Origin: Cydia pomonella
Taxonomy: Eukaryota; Arthropoda; Insecta; Lepidoptera; Tortricidae
Reading direction: 5' to 3'
Length of the DNA stretch: 64,000 bases
Assembly: GCF_033807575.1 (NCBI RefSeq)
Contig: NC_084707.1
Coordinates: 18,152,550 to 18,216,549, forward strand
Made by a program: the position numbers and the translations under genes. Numbering within the stretch: position 1 is the first letter of the stretch; every line of letters starts with the position of its first letter. The notes under the pieces are model-generated. The model was not told the DNA's origin. It searched no databases and saw only the letters and a list, made by a program, of their open reading frames with translations. Below, piece after piece: positions 46,560 to 58,965 of the stretch.

Positions 46560-47590
46560 TTGCTATCGGCGCGTAGCGATTAAAAGATAACACGTAATAT
46601 AACTCCATGCATGTTGTAGAACTGTTATCGCCTACTACCGGGCGAGCTCGGCGGACATGTTGACCGCTCAGACCAACCAGTATAAACGTGTATCTGGCGC
46701 GCTCTCTTTACCAATGTCTCGGTCACGTTACGCTGGACTGCGCGACAGATCTGTCCGCCCGCGCTCGCGCGATGTCAATTTCAGGGTTATTCCCACTGGT
46801 TACCACCAAGTTGTTACCAGTGGTAACTACTGGGAATTTTTTACTACTGATAAAAGGTAGGATTTTTTTTTTCCAGTAGTTACCACCAAAATTTGTTTAG
46901 CATTCAATACTAATAAAAACAGTATAAATATAGAGTTCCTTAATCAATAATTAATTAAACATCGAATTAATTATAAGTTAATTAGTTATTCCTTTCATTA
47001 TAAGTCGATTACTATTTCAGTAAACTGCTTTAAAGTGATAAAAAAATCGATTTTAGACTGATTTATTTGTTCGTTCGTATAATTGTGACGTTATTTATTG
47101 AAAATGACTTTATTGTCGAGGGCGCTGACGCCATTACCAACGATGCTCCTATATAAATACAACGCTGCGCTACGCAGTGAGGCGTTAGCGTACTTGACAA
47201 AAGCTAACCAAATTTTGGTGGTAACTACTGGGAAAAAAGATCCCACCTTTTACCAGTGGTAACTACTGGGAAAAAAAATCCCAGTAGTTACCAGTGGTAA
47301 AAGGTGGGAAAAAGAATCCCAGTAGTTACCACTGGTGACAACTTGGTGGTAACTAGTGGGAATAACCCCAATTTCACTGTACTGTATTTTTGCTTACCAG
47401 TTGCCAATTCACACAGTACGTACGTACCCCCTTTTTCTTACAGAAATAAATACGTTTTTTTTTAAATATATTTTTGGCTATTCGTGCACTATGTAAATAA
47501 TGTATATTTTGATTGCTTGTATTTCTGTATTTCTATGTAAGTGCACTGTAATATTCTTTAAGAGAAATAAATTCTAATTTTATCCGAAAC
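46560..47590 (-). repeat. dispersed repeat Y, reverse copy, interrupted
   Basis: 46560-46783 and 47377-47590 are the inverse of the 29430-30240 repeat without the AATTG element. They are split by MITE H copy C. Confidence 0.7.
46784..47368. mobile_element. hAT-type MITE family H, copy C, intact ends
   Basis: Exact 8-bp duplication caatttca (46776-46783, 47369-47376) with ends gggttattcccac / gtgggaataaccc. About 50 bp of inverted hairpin units follow at each end. 585 bp, non-coding. This copy defines the family's boundaries. Confidence 0.88.
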
Positions 47591-47639
47591 TTAATTTCTC
47601 TCTTAATAATTTTTTTCGTTTTTTTTGCACTTGCAACGG

Positions 47640-47815
47640 TATTAATATTTATGATCAATTTTAAGGCAGTTTACTGAAACACTAATCGACTTATAAATAA
47701 ACTAATAATCAATTAACTTATAATTAATTGGACTTTTAATTAAGTAATTATTAATTAAAGCACTCCCTATTTATATTGTTTTTATTAGTATTTAACGCTA
47801 ACCAAATCCTTTTGT
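47640..47815 (-). repeat. MITE H body fragment, reverse
   Basis: Inverse of the H internal segment (ttcagtaaactgc, aagtcgattag, tttttattagta). Confidence 0.6.
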
Positions 47816-49315
47816 CCGTCACGAAAATTGGTTTAGAAATGCGACCTGTAGAGTAGAATAGATGGACTACTTATACGAATCAATGTTTGCCTAACAGGCC
47901 AATTCTAACGTACACTGATGTCATTAGCATCTAAAAGATGCCATTCAGTTATTGTATTGTGCATTTCGCTCGTACTTCGTACATGTATTGGCGTAAGTGA
48001 GACGCATGATAACTAAATAAAATGGTTCATATACATTTCATACTTACATAATTCGTGCAGTCTGGTGTCAGTATTGCAGCGCGACAATATTGCCGACTGA
48101 ATTACTGTATCAAATGTCAAAATTGGTGCTGCTGCCCGCAATTTTGACATTTGCGTCAGTAATGCAGTCTCTCTAAATACCGCAAAACAAAGTAGGTATA
48201 TAGCAAGCTGTTCAATGTACAATTATGCGGCTCCTGACTGGTAATGTACCTGCTGCATTTTTGTAGACAAGATCTATAGCAGGCATCGCCGGCTGTTAGT
48301 AATCTATTTATACCAAAATTGTCTAAAATAGTGCAACGAGCCATACCGTAACTTTCTGCCGCAACAGCCACCCCGAAACATTGCTGCCGGGGACGGGGAT
48401 GAGCTATGATATTCATTTTAGTAATTAAAGCAATATAACATATATTTACGTTAAAACTTCTGTTCCTAAAATAATATCATTATTCCGATCTACAAGGACG
48501 TCTGTATAGAAAAGCGAAAGTTGATAAATTAATCTACGTGCAAAAACTGCTCCGAAAAATTCTGAACATGCACCACCATTGCACCCATTTTCGCCTGCGC
48601 AACTGTCCGTCTCCTTGAACTTAACGGGCTGAAAAAAGTTCAGACAAAAAACTGAAAAGTAAACGCTTAGCTCGCGCTTCGCGCTCGCTTGATTAACAAC
48701 CATACGGCATTTAAATACAAAAAAAAATTATACAAAAAGTTACATTTCAGGGGATAGATCCAGGGACCTCCCTCTTCCAATTACAAAGCTTATCAATCAA
48801 AAATAGAAAATTAAAGTGCAAAAAAAATAAGAAAATAATTCATTACTCGGGGATGGAACCCGAAACCTCGTGATTAAGCGAGCGTATACCAAATGAGCCA
48901 CGAATGACCATACGTAACATGGTAAAATTAGACTACTTATTCTCGAGTAAAACCTAAATATCTAAATACCCCCTAAATCAGCGTTCTAATATATCTGAAT
49001 TTTTCGGAAATCACTCTGTAAACATGTCTCACAAGGAAGAAACTCTTATGATATGGATACGGCTATTTGTTTAGGCGCGACGTACCATGACTCCGCCATT
49101 TTGAAAAATTTCCAAAAACTGGATCGACAAAAAAATCTATTTAATCATAGAATATGGTCACAAAATTTCACGCGAATCGGTTGAGAATTGCGACCAGTAC
49201 CCCTAGTGTAAATAAATTCGATTTTGAAACGTGACGTACGCTAGGCTTCGGTCAACTACAGAATGAGAGATGAATATCATTATCTCATTCTAACAAATAG
49301 CTTTGCCTCTACTTA
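47816..49315. other. no gene recognised
   Basis: A small inverted repeat lies at 48092-48175 (caaatgtcaaaatt / aattttgacatttg). No exon with splice sites and no conserved domain seen. Confidence 0.4.
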
Positions 49316-49440
49316 TGTAAATTTTCTATGTATTTAAGTATTTATAAATATTTATATATTATATATATCGTTGTATAAGTACCCTCAACACAAGCCTTAT
49401 TGAGCTTACTGTGGGACTTAGTTTATTTGTGTAATTATAA
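49316..49440 (+). mobile_element. SINE 3' half
   Basis: atatattatatatatcgttg and ctcaacacaagccttattga of the tRNA-derived SINE; the tRNA-like head is missing. Confidence 0.7.
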
Positions 49441-50574
49441 TAATAAAATACTTTATTGTGCACTACATACAAAAATACCTGTTACAAACAAAACAAGTGG
49501 GAGTCGGACTCGCCCATGAAGGGTTCCGTACCATTTATGACGTGTTAACAAAAACTACTTACTAGATCTCGTTCAAACCAATTTTCGGTGGAAGTCTGCA
49601 TGGCAATGTATATCATATATTAGAAGTTACGGGGGGGGGGGGGGACACACATTTTACCACTTTGGAAGTGTCTCTCGCGCAAACTATTCAGTTTAGAAAA
49701 AAAAAATATTAGAAACCTCAATATCATTTTTAAAGACCTATCCGTAGATACCCCACACGTATGGGCACTTATCGCTAAAAAGCGACCTCTTCCAGACAAC
49801 CTTCAGATAGCGATTCAGTGGCTAGAAATACAGTTATTGGGCAGTGCAAAACTACATAAGTCTAAAGTTTATAAAATAAGTAAATAGAAACTACAAACAA
49901 TGAGAAATAAACTACATATATTATATAGGCAACAATAATACACTACATATACCTACACTAAATACGTAAATACATAATGAGAAATCAAGCAAGAGAAAAA
50001 TAACGACCAGGTAAGAAAAAGATATGAGTGAAAGGAGCATGACTAAGAGAGAGATAAATAGTGTTCTTTTAGACGTTTTTTTAAAAATTATGTCCTATAA
50101 TATTTATTTATTTATTTTATTTATTAAATGTATCTTAGGCCTTAGATTTTAAAAGTTGACTTATTTCTCGACCAACCTGTATATCGTTACCTGGCATACC
50201 ATAACAGTGTAATTGACCGAGAGTCTCCGTTTCAGCTTGGACAAAAATGCTTTCGAGTTATATCAGGATGTTCTCATCTACAGGTTGATTTCTTCATTTC
50301 TCAACCCATTCTCGTGAAATTTTGTGATCAGGTTGTAAAATTAAATAGATTTTTTTTGTCGATTTAGTTTTCAGAGTTTTTTTCAGGTTAGGTAGTATTA
50401 ATATACATTTTTTCTGTTGTATCGTTTTTTGGAAAATGTTCAAAGTTGTATAACGTTGCATGAAAGACCAAGGATTTTTTTTATCCTTTCTAATTTCCTG
50501 GCTTTACGCTCCGTCTTAAATATCACACTTTCTTTCTAGTAACACGACGGTTGGTCAAACTATAATATTCTAAA
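49441..50574. other. no gene; repeat remnants
   Basis: 49490-49550 is a reverse piece of the SINE-like family (gtcggactcgccc, aagggttccgtacca), next to a poly-G run (49630-49642). The rest is unremarkable up to the last RBR exon. Confidence 0.45.
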
Positions 50575-53500
50575 CTAATGGCAATCGCGACAAGAAGGAT
50601 GGCACTTCTTCCGTTTGACGCGACACCGGCAGCCGCCGCTCGTATCGCCGCGGCCGCGCGGGCCCCAGCGCCGGCCGCGCGTGGCCCAACAGATCTCCGT
50701 CTTACAGGCCGTACACTTGATCCAGTCGCACCCCAACTGCTTTGTTATAATTACACTACATTGTGGACACTGCATTGCTTCTCCGCGCGACAGCAAGCTA
50801 TCGAGGTATGTTTTTGTCTTTTCGTCAGATTTTTGCTTGGCGAGATGCTCTTCGCAAGTTTCATTCTCGTGAATCGCCTGTAAGAAAATGGATAACTACT
50901 TACTTTGCTGTGGTGTAGTCCAGTTCTAAGTATTTAAGATAAATCTTTCAATTACTAACAACAAACAAATAATCCAGATGTAAATTATTTACCTACTGAA
51001 TGAAATAGGTAAAGGTAACTAGTGTTTCAAAGTTGATGCTCTGGATAAGATTGACACTGATAGAATTATGACCTCATAGTCCTCAGACATTTAAATTTAC
51101 TTTGGTTGATGTATGTACCGTATTATCAATACTGGTGAACAGTAGGTACGAAATATTTATCTTATTTTAAAATACCTGACAGATAACGCAGTTTATGACA
51201 TCGCAAACAGGGCAGAGAAACCTTGTAACATCTGGATCACACATCGCCCACCCCTGGCAGTCGGCGGTTCGACAATGAAATGCGTTTCGAGCGCCGCTCT
51301 CCGCGGCAGCCAGCCCTTTCGCCAGCCATCGCTCATATTCCTCTGGAGATACAAGTGCGCGGATTTCCCGCTCCTCCAGAAACCCAGGGCATCCCATGGC
51401 GGGGCATGAAACTGCTGGCTCTTCGGAGTGCTTCACGACATCTGAGAGGCACTCTTTGCAAAACGCGTGAACGCATTCTCTAAGAACCACCCCTTGACCA
51501 GGTTGATAATTGTCCATGCACACTCCACACTCTATCTCTTCAGCATTTAAAACCAGCGCGCGCTGCTCTAAAAGGACTAACTCGGCATACACATCGCTTG
51601 CCTCATTTTCCACATTTGCTTGGATTACGTTCTGATTTATGTCTTCGACATACTTGTCAATTGCCTTAGTCTCCTCGATTACTTGGTTTAAGTCTTGATT
51701 TGCTTCTGTATCTAAATCTATGTATACCATGTTATTTTGTGCTACTGACGACGAATCTTCTAGACGTGAAACTGCGGGCATCACATCTTCCCCGTTTGAC
51801 TGGTGCACGTTATGGTTTTTGCCTTCTGTCGAAATCTTTATATATATGGTACCATTCGTAGCTGTCGAGGACGAACCCACGAGCAAATCCGTGTGGCTTA
51901 TTAATTCTAGAAAGAAAAAATACCATTAAACTTTACGTAAAACCGAGTATGATAACCGAAGCGGATCCATTGATCCTATCGGATACCTATTTGACTTTAA
52001 GCAAAAGTATAACCTATTTATATATATATACTTACTAATAGTAAGTTAAGTTTATGACAAACTGAAGAGAAAACATAATCCAAAGCTTTGACAAAACAAT
52101 TATTGTGTCTAGTAATTGTCTCTTTGACCTTAGTGATCTTACGCCAGGCAATGACTGTAAGGGATATAGAAAAAGGTGGGCTCGTGTTTAAATTTGGCTA
52201 CCTTATTGATAACGACATAGGTACTGTGAAGGTTGGAAACCTTCACAGTTTTTTTTTTAAATAACTAGCAGCAGTTATAGATTTGAATTCAGAACTATCA
52301 CCGTGCCAGATAAAGCATTCGGAAGGTGGTAACCATCAGAAGTAGTCGATGTGTGATTTTGCTAAAAAAAGAAAAAAATATATAATGTCAGAAATCTACG
52401 TCTGCGTTTTTATTCGCTACCATAGTTCGACCGTATCCTTCGTTACAGTACATACCAAACCCAAAAACCAACACGACACCAGGTAGTAGATCTAGTCAAC
52501 AAGTCAATAAGACAAAATACTACGGATATTTTAATTAACTTTCACTAAAACTTTTGAATACACTAAGTTCACAAATGCGTTTTTTAAAAGCAGATGATAA
52601 AATTACTAACCTGGCTGACGTAGGGTTCTCGTGACAGGTTGTGACCCACAGCACACACAGTCCTGTTTACTGGTGTCTATTTGGCTCTGTGCACTGGCCG
52701 AGCTACCGGGTCCCGGCTCTAAAAGGGCGCTGGCAGTGCCACTCGCCTTCGGGCACTCAATGGCGTTGTGACCCCCCTCCCCGCAACGATAACAAATCTC
52801 AGGCATCACATCCATTGGCGTACTGGACGTTGCCGTAGCCGTCTTTGGTTTCGTGCTCTTACGCTTCCTGGCCGGCCGTTCAATAGAAATAGTACTATTA
52901 ACTAATTTAAGTTTAAGTATATTTTTATCCGACTTTGGTTGTAATTCATAACAACTGGGCGCAACGTCCAGAGGCTTACTTGACGTTGCAGTAGCCTTCT
53001 TAGGTTTCGTGTTATTGCGTTTTCTAGCAGGGCGTTGAATAGAAACTCTTTTAACTCGTTTTTCCGGGGTTAGGTCATTATTTTCATCCGGATCTGGTTG
53101 TAGTTTATGTTTCAAATAAGAAAATCCTGACAACTCCTGGACAAGTTTCTCGCGTGTCATTATATTTGTCATATGAGCCATCCTCTGAACTCTGCTGTCA
53201 AATCGGGAAATGTGAGCTAACACAAAAGAAACTGCCATTTGTTCTGGTGTTAAATCCTTCCATCTTGTTAGAAATGAGTTCACTATCCGGCTGGCGTAAG
53301 CTGCGTAGGATTCTTCTTCCTTAGGGCGGCTGTTGTTAATACTTATCATTGTTGCCGCGCATGTATTCTCGGAATCGTAACACGCGAGAAAATTAAATTT
53401 AAATTCGTCCCAGGTGATGCCGTCATATGTCAACTGGGGTAGCCAGGTCGAGGCGCTGCCCTTTAATGATTTGCTCAGGGCAATGAGGAGGGCACCACCT

Positions 53501-53832
53501 TGAAGCGGGTATTCACCGAGGCAAATATCAACCACTTTGCACCATGCCACCGCATCTGCTCCCTCTTCTTCGGGATTAAATTCGGGCAATGTAATGGACT
53601 CTGCAGACTGTGATCCTCTGCCAACATTAGGAGGCGGCTCATTAATCATACGCATTAATTCCATCATCTGGGCGTTTTGAGTTTGAATCAACAATTGCCA
53701 TTGCTCATTTGATCTATTAATCGCATCGTCTGAAGCCCTCGGGTACCCCGCTGTTGAAGTCGAGTCTTCAAGTTGAGCGTTATGCGCTTGTGGCAGCTCT
53801 TCGACCTTATCATCTATCGTGTCGGGTGCCAT
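50575..53832 (-). CDS. gag-like / HOIL-1 (RBCK1)-type RBR ubiquitin ligase fusion
   Basis: Exons 53832-52611, 51906-51176, 50877-50575 (minus). GT-AG junctions in phases 1 and 0 give 751 aa. Exon 1 (407 codons plus 1 nt): a coiled-coil-prone start, a retrotransposon gag-type region (LPEFNPEEEGADAVAWCKVV, LKGSASTWLPQL, YAAYASRIVNSFLTRWK), then a duplicated basic RPARKR linker, the second copy ending in a CCHC knuckle (CYRCGEGGHNAIEC). Exon 2 has RING1 (CGVCMDNY...ECVHAFCKECL) and IBR. Exon 3 has RING2 with the catalytic Cys of LGCDWIKC and the RBCK1 signature GDTSGGCRCRV. HOIL-1 attaches ubiquitin within LUBAC-type complexes. Usual UBL and NZF domains are absent. No pol frame follows the gag part, and its only stop lies just inside the intron donor. 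RBR identity is sure; the gag junction is a splice prediction. Confidence 0.8.
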
Positions 53833-54126
53833 TATTCTACCTAGACAAAAATAAAATAAAACCTTTATTTTGAAATGACTTCATGGTCTATCTCATTTAT
53901 TAGGTGAGTAATTTAAACACAATGTGATTTCGTAAAACACCGATTTCGATAACGACACTTTTCTAACTCGAGGGATGAGCGGCGAATGGGTTAAATCCGA
54001 TAATCGAGTATGTGTGCGTGAGAAACCAGCTTGCCATTTTACACGATCTTGCGCCGAATGACGGCCTCTACCTACCTGAAGGAACTGTCATATACGAGGG
54101 TAGGATGATTTTAAGTAATTAGCCTA
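53833..54126 (-). promoter_or_regulatory. 5' region of the gag-RBR gene
   Basis: A strong acceptor (tttttgtctag) lies 8 bp before the ATG on the minus strand, so a 5' UTR exon further upstream is likely. No promoter element identified. Confidence 0.4.
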
Positions 54127-56095
54127 AAGGCCGCTCCACATTCTGGGCAAATCTGCCGGGACATTTGCCGAGACTGCGCCAAACCGAGAGCGTCCCTCCA
54201 CATTCCCACCTTGTGCAGTTGTGGACATGTTGGAAACAGGGGCGGATTAAGAAGGCGCGGGGCCCTTAGCACAATAGCTTGCGGGGCCCCCTGGTTTGAA
54301 AAAAAATATGATTAAGTGCGAGTCGGACTCGCACCCCGAGGATTCAGTACCATCACAACATTTTTACGCTGTCTTAATCTTTTTCGACTCGTTCTCGATT
54401 AGTTTTTAACATGGTATGCAGTGTATTTTTTAGGGTTTCGTAGTCACCTGGAAACTCTTATAGTTTCGCCATGTCCGTCTGTCCGAGAGTTTGCTCCGCG
54501 ATCGTTAGTGCTAGATAGCCGTAATTGGGCATGGATACATAAATCACGCATTGCGACAGAACGATGAAATAAAAACTATAAAAAAATTAGGGTACCTCCC
54601 ATACAAAATGTTTTTCTTAGTTTTTTTTTTTTTGCTTTGACCCTATAGTGTGGCGTATGGTTGGATAAGGTCTTTCAAAACGAATAACGATCTTCAAAAA
54701 ACCTTTTTTTATAAAGTTATTACTTTCGGAAATAATCGCTCCGAAAGAAAAAAAAATTTTTTTTTTAGCCATTATAAAAGTGCCTAATCTTAATGAAGTT
54801 GTTATTTTATCACAGTTCAATTCTTCTATATAGGGATATAGGTGTCCTCCTTACCTTCGGTTTTCATCACAAGATCAGCACGATAACATTGTATTGTCAC
54901 CGATTTTTCCCTAGTAAGTGAATTTTTAACAACAAGTTTTGACAAATGGTCAAAAAAATAGTTTGCAGATTTTAAAACAACTTACCGAGTATTGCAAGTT
55001 AAATAAAAGCATGTAGGGATACTGTTTAACAATATCAATATTATTAAGTTTAATAAAAGCTTGTAAAAATAGGTGAAACGTGAGTCTGATCTAAGAAGTG
55101 GGAACTAATGGCTAAGTGAGCCAAAGAACAAGGACGAAGGCTGAGCCCCACAAGCTGAATATCCGGACCAAACGATTTCGTAGCGTTATAAAGAAAAATA
55201 GACATGATAATAATAATTGAACAATATTGTTACTGACTTACGAAAAAAATACATTGTAAATAAAATGTACAGGATCCGCGGAGTGGGAGTTCTACTAGAA
55301 CCTGGCCGGTTCCGCGTGCCGAAATCGCTGATCAGGGTCGGTGCGCGGGGCCCCCCCTAGGCGCGGGGCCCTTAGCATATGCTTTTTCTGCTGTTCGGTT
55401 AATCCGCCACTGGTTGGAAACCTCTGTCGCTGCAGTATTATGCGCTTGCCAGCGGCCGACTGACGCAGATACGCGCGCAGCGAGTGTAGATGAATAGTTT
55501 AGCGCAAACACAAGATTTTACGAGACCTCTTTGATGTTAGGTCATTTCACCGACACGAAACGGAGACACAACAAAAATATACGCGAAACAATACGAACAT
55601 AGAGGAATACTTAGTCTACACTCTCGTATCTTGTTGTTTTGTCAAGAATGTGGAGCCCGCTTAAGCCTACACGAGACCGGATTTGCCGAGATCGGGCGAA
55701 ACCGAGAGCGTCCCACTACATTCTCGCCTTGCGCAGTCGTAGTTGGACTTTCATCCAAGATCTTCGAAACTTCTGTCTCTGTAATATTAGGCGTCGTAGC
55801 TTGTTACAATTACTTACTGATTCCCCTTGGAATAGGCGAAGGTATTGTTGGATGACTGCGATACATCGCAACGAAACGAAAAATAAATTATCTGCCATTA
55901 TCCGTTATTTATTTAATCCCAATAGAACAAGAGTGTGGAGGGATAGTTTCAGGCAAACACGAAACTTCACGAGAGCCCTTTGATGGTTACCGACATTACC
56001 GACACGAAACGGAGAGACGAGAACACGAACCAATACGAACATAGACGTATTTGGCAAGTCCCGTGTAGATTTGTCAAGAATGTGGAGCGGGCATT
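54127..56095. repeat. two tandem MITE copies, first one split by hAT
   Basis: The ends gccgctccacattct / agaatgtggagcggg recur. Copy 1 is 54127-55670 (interrupted at 54237-55412); copy 2 is about 55671-56095. Shared blocks: aaccgagagcgtccc, cgacacgaaacggaga, caatacgaacatag. Confidence 0.65.
54237..55412. mobile_element. 1176-bp non-autonomous hAT element
   Basis: Exact 8-bp duplication gttggaaa (54229-54236, 55413-55420). Ends caggggcggattaa / ttaatccgccactg (one mismatch). Subterminal gcggggcccttagca units lie at both sides. No transposase frame. Confidence 0.9.
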
Positions 56096-56525
56096 AGCTA
56101 TTGAAAAAGTTTGATATAAAAATTCTTCCTTTGTTTTTAAAATCGTGTCTCCCAGATTCCCTGTGTTCGAAATTTGAATTTGTTGGCGTGAACATTTTAT
56201 CGGTTTTCAATACTCAATAGGACAACATCATGTTCCTTTTTTGTACAACAACCGTTTTTTTAATATGTCAAAAATATGCAAGCAACCTAACCAAATAAAT
56301 AATAGTATTTCATACAATCGTGATATACCTAATAGAGAGCTTTTCAGTCGAGTACCGTGTTTAAGCAAAGAAGCTTACTGAGTTGCCTAAGTGAGGTACG
56401 AGATTGAAAACCTTAATTATATCACTATTGTATACAATACTTTTTCTACGAGTCATTGAAAATAATATTTTTTACACTATAAAACCTAAATAAGTAATGA
56501 AAATTGTTCTCTATCTAATCTTAAT

Positions 56526-56730
56526 CAGTGGTGGGCAAACTTTTTTCATGGGGGCTAGAAAGTTTAAGAAATTTGAGAGGAGGGCTAGAATTGCAGCAAA
56601 ACTGTATTATGACTTGCGATTATCGTGGGCCAATGCCATATACTAATTATTTCATAGGACCGTCGGCGGGCCGGATAAAAGCCTTTCGCGGGCCGGAGCC
56701 GGCCTGCGGGCCGTACTTTGCCCACCACTG
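56526..56730. mobile_element. 205-bp hAT MITE
   Basis: Ends cagtggtgggcaaac / ctttgcccaccactg. Flanks atcttaat / atctaagt agree at 6 of 8 positions. The interior has gggccgg repeats. Confidence 0.75.
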
Positions 56731-56755
56731 ATCTAAGTAGACAAAAACGGTGAGA

Positions 56756-56918
56756 GTCAGAATGGCGGGTGTACCTAAATAAAATCAAATGAAAAGCATA
56801 CCATATTTTTGTACCTAATTTGTACTATATTTAGTACCTCGTTTAAAAAAAATTGTACCTCACGGTACTTAAAGTTATCATCAAAACAGGTCACCCGCCA
56901 TCCTGACAGTCAGAATGG
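56756..56918. repeat. inverted repeat with duplicated arm
   Basis: gtcagaatggcgggtgtac occurs twice in direct orientation (about 56756 and 56910). It has an inverted, diverged partner cacccgccatcctgac between. Confidence 0.55.
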
Positions 56919-57696
56919 CGGGTGTACTTTATTACGCTATGATCCCGTGGTTATTGATAATTTCTATAAAAGCCAAATTTTTGTACCTTTTTTGTACCTT
57001 CACATTCAATTATAATATGAGCCATTTTATATGTGGTTTCCAAGTTTTACTCATTTTATATTTTGCTTGCTATTAAAATTTTGCAGGCGTTATAATTTTT
57101 CACGTTATCGATCCCATTTTTAAGAAAAACGCAATGGTACAATTATTTTAATTACGCCAGGATTTAGTACCTTTAATGTTTAATCTGTTAAGTTCAAATA
57201 ACTCAGAAAATTATGTCTTAGAAAAGAGCAGGCGCAATTTCAAAGAAATCTTCCTAAGAAAAAATCATGCACTGTTCAAAATGTTCGTTTTTCACCGATT
57301 GTTGGGGATTAATCAAATAAAAGCCGCAAATTATGCGTGTTTTTCGGAATATTATTGTGATGAGACTGATGAGTTCTATACTTCTTTGGGGGATATCGAT
57401 GATGTCCTTACTTTGCTGAACAATGCAAAGTACCATATATATTTCTTCTATGACTACGCCTAGTAGCTCTGTGAGATGTATTCCTGGCGATAAGATCGAT
57501 ATGCTTAAGCATGTAAAAAAAAAGAGACTTCGTTGAGTCACTTTCACAGCGTACTCACAATGGTCTTAAGCGCCATAGACCGTAATGGCACTTAAGTCCT
57601 TTACGCTATTTTTTTCCACCATATTGAACATTTTCCAAAAAAACAACCCTCAAACAGTAATACAAATTTTCATACCCTAGTTTAAGGAGTTGGGGG
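56919..57696. other. no gene recognised
   Basis: A 95-codon open frame (57176-57463, +) has no recognisable motif or splice sites; left uncalled. Confidence 0.4.
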
Positions 57697-58957
57697 TAGG
57701 GATTGCAATTCGGTCCGGCGGATCCGGTAATCCGGGCGGATCCAGCACTTTTCAGGAGGTACCGGATCCAGCAAAATAAAACAAACGCCTCAATACAGCA
57801 CGCGTACCTATAGGTATGAAGGTGAACAGAACAAAAAAACTAATGAAAAAGTCTAAAATATATATTAAGATAAAAGTTTATTTATTATGACAATGACTGG
57901 GAACAGAAGAGGATTTCTTTCTTCTTTCATGTTGGTGGCACAATATGACAATTACATAAATACTGTAATAGAAGGAAAAATTAAAGGATGGAGATGCCAT
58001 GGAAGGCATTTGTAATTTATGCTAAAGAGAAGGTTAATGTTGTGTCATAATGTTGTGATAGGAGATTAAAACTAAACAAATGAGCAGGATTAAGTCGGCG
58101 GTACCGACTAGAGTTGGGCTTCATCCAATCTTATGCAATTTCCTTCGTCTCTTGGTACATGCTACTCTATGTCTACTCAATTCTTTATTTGATCCATGTA
58201 ACTTTTCTTAGGGAGTCCCTTTCCACAATGGTTTTCAATCTTACACTCTATTATGTTTTGCATGAGATCGTCTTGTCATATTTTGTTCCCTATAATTTGC
58301 CCAATATACTTTTTGTAAATTAAAAAAAGTTCAATTTTTTTAAATCACACAGTCTGCTACTTTCTCAGACAAAAAAATGAGAGCAAGATAATATTGGAGC
58401 GCATTTAATATCATTTTGGTTAAAAGTAAGATATCTTCTTTTGTTACTAGAATGGATGTCAATGTTCGTTATTTTCGTTATTCGTATTCGCGGGCTGGGT
58501 TTCCGCAACTGGATGTCAATGTTACAAAGAACTCAATCAAAGAACGTTTCGAAAACTTTTCCTTTCAAGGAGTTCCAATTCGCACCCCACATCCCATCAT
58601 CAGGCTTTGGAAACTAATCAAATTTATAATTGTAAACGAACATTAGAGCAGTTGTGAATGGTTAAATATAAGAAATGACCGATTTCATATTTTGTTTTTA
58701 AAGTGATATTGATATTGTAACACTTTTTACTACTAAGTTCTATTTTATTGTTGTTGTTGTTTTTTGTATTGTACAATTATTTTGAATGCAAATTAATTTT
58801 TATTGTTAAGAAGTTATTTATTAACTTCAAATTATAGATTTAGGAGGAATACATATTACGCAAAAAACTAGAAAGATATGTTATATAATTAACTTTAGTT
58901 TCCCTATACCTATCCGGATCCGGCCGGATTGAAAATCAATCTGGTTTGCAATCCCTA
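57697..58957. mobile_element. 1261-bp hAT-like element
   Basis: Ends tagggattgcaa / ttgcaatcccta. Flanks gttggggg (57689-57696) and gttgggag (58958-58965) differ once. Subterminal ggatccggtaatccgg-type palindromes. It carries a LINE relic inside. Same end type as 12921-14789 and 655-766. Confidence 0.8.
58080..58320 (-). pseudogene. RTE-like LINE C-terminal relic
   Basis: On the minus strand, broken frames resemble the RTE-type ORF end (GKGLPKKSYMDQI region). Several stops. Weak call. Confidence 0.35.
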
Positions 58958-58965
58958 GTTGGGAG

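Noticed and set aside
39676..47370. CRISPR-like array from the repeated agttaccac / gtggtaact units
   Set aside because: The units are inverted hairpins within a MITE family with target duplications, in a eukaryotic genome; no spacer-repeat regularity.
50578..50883. Plus-strand Ala/Arg-rich frame
   Set aside because: Antisense of the last RBR exon.
51280..51483. Plus-strand frame inside the RBR exon
   Set aside because: Shadow of the minus-strand RING1/IBR coding sequence.
57176..57463. 95-codon frame as a gene
   Set aside because: No motif, no splice signals, AT-rich codon use; similar chance frames occur elsewhere in the window.
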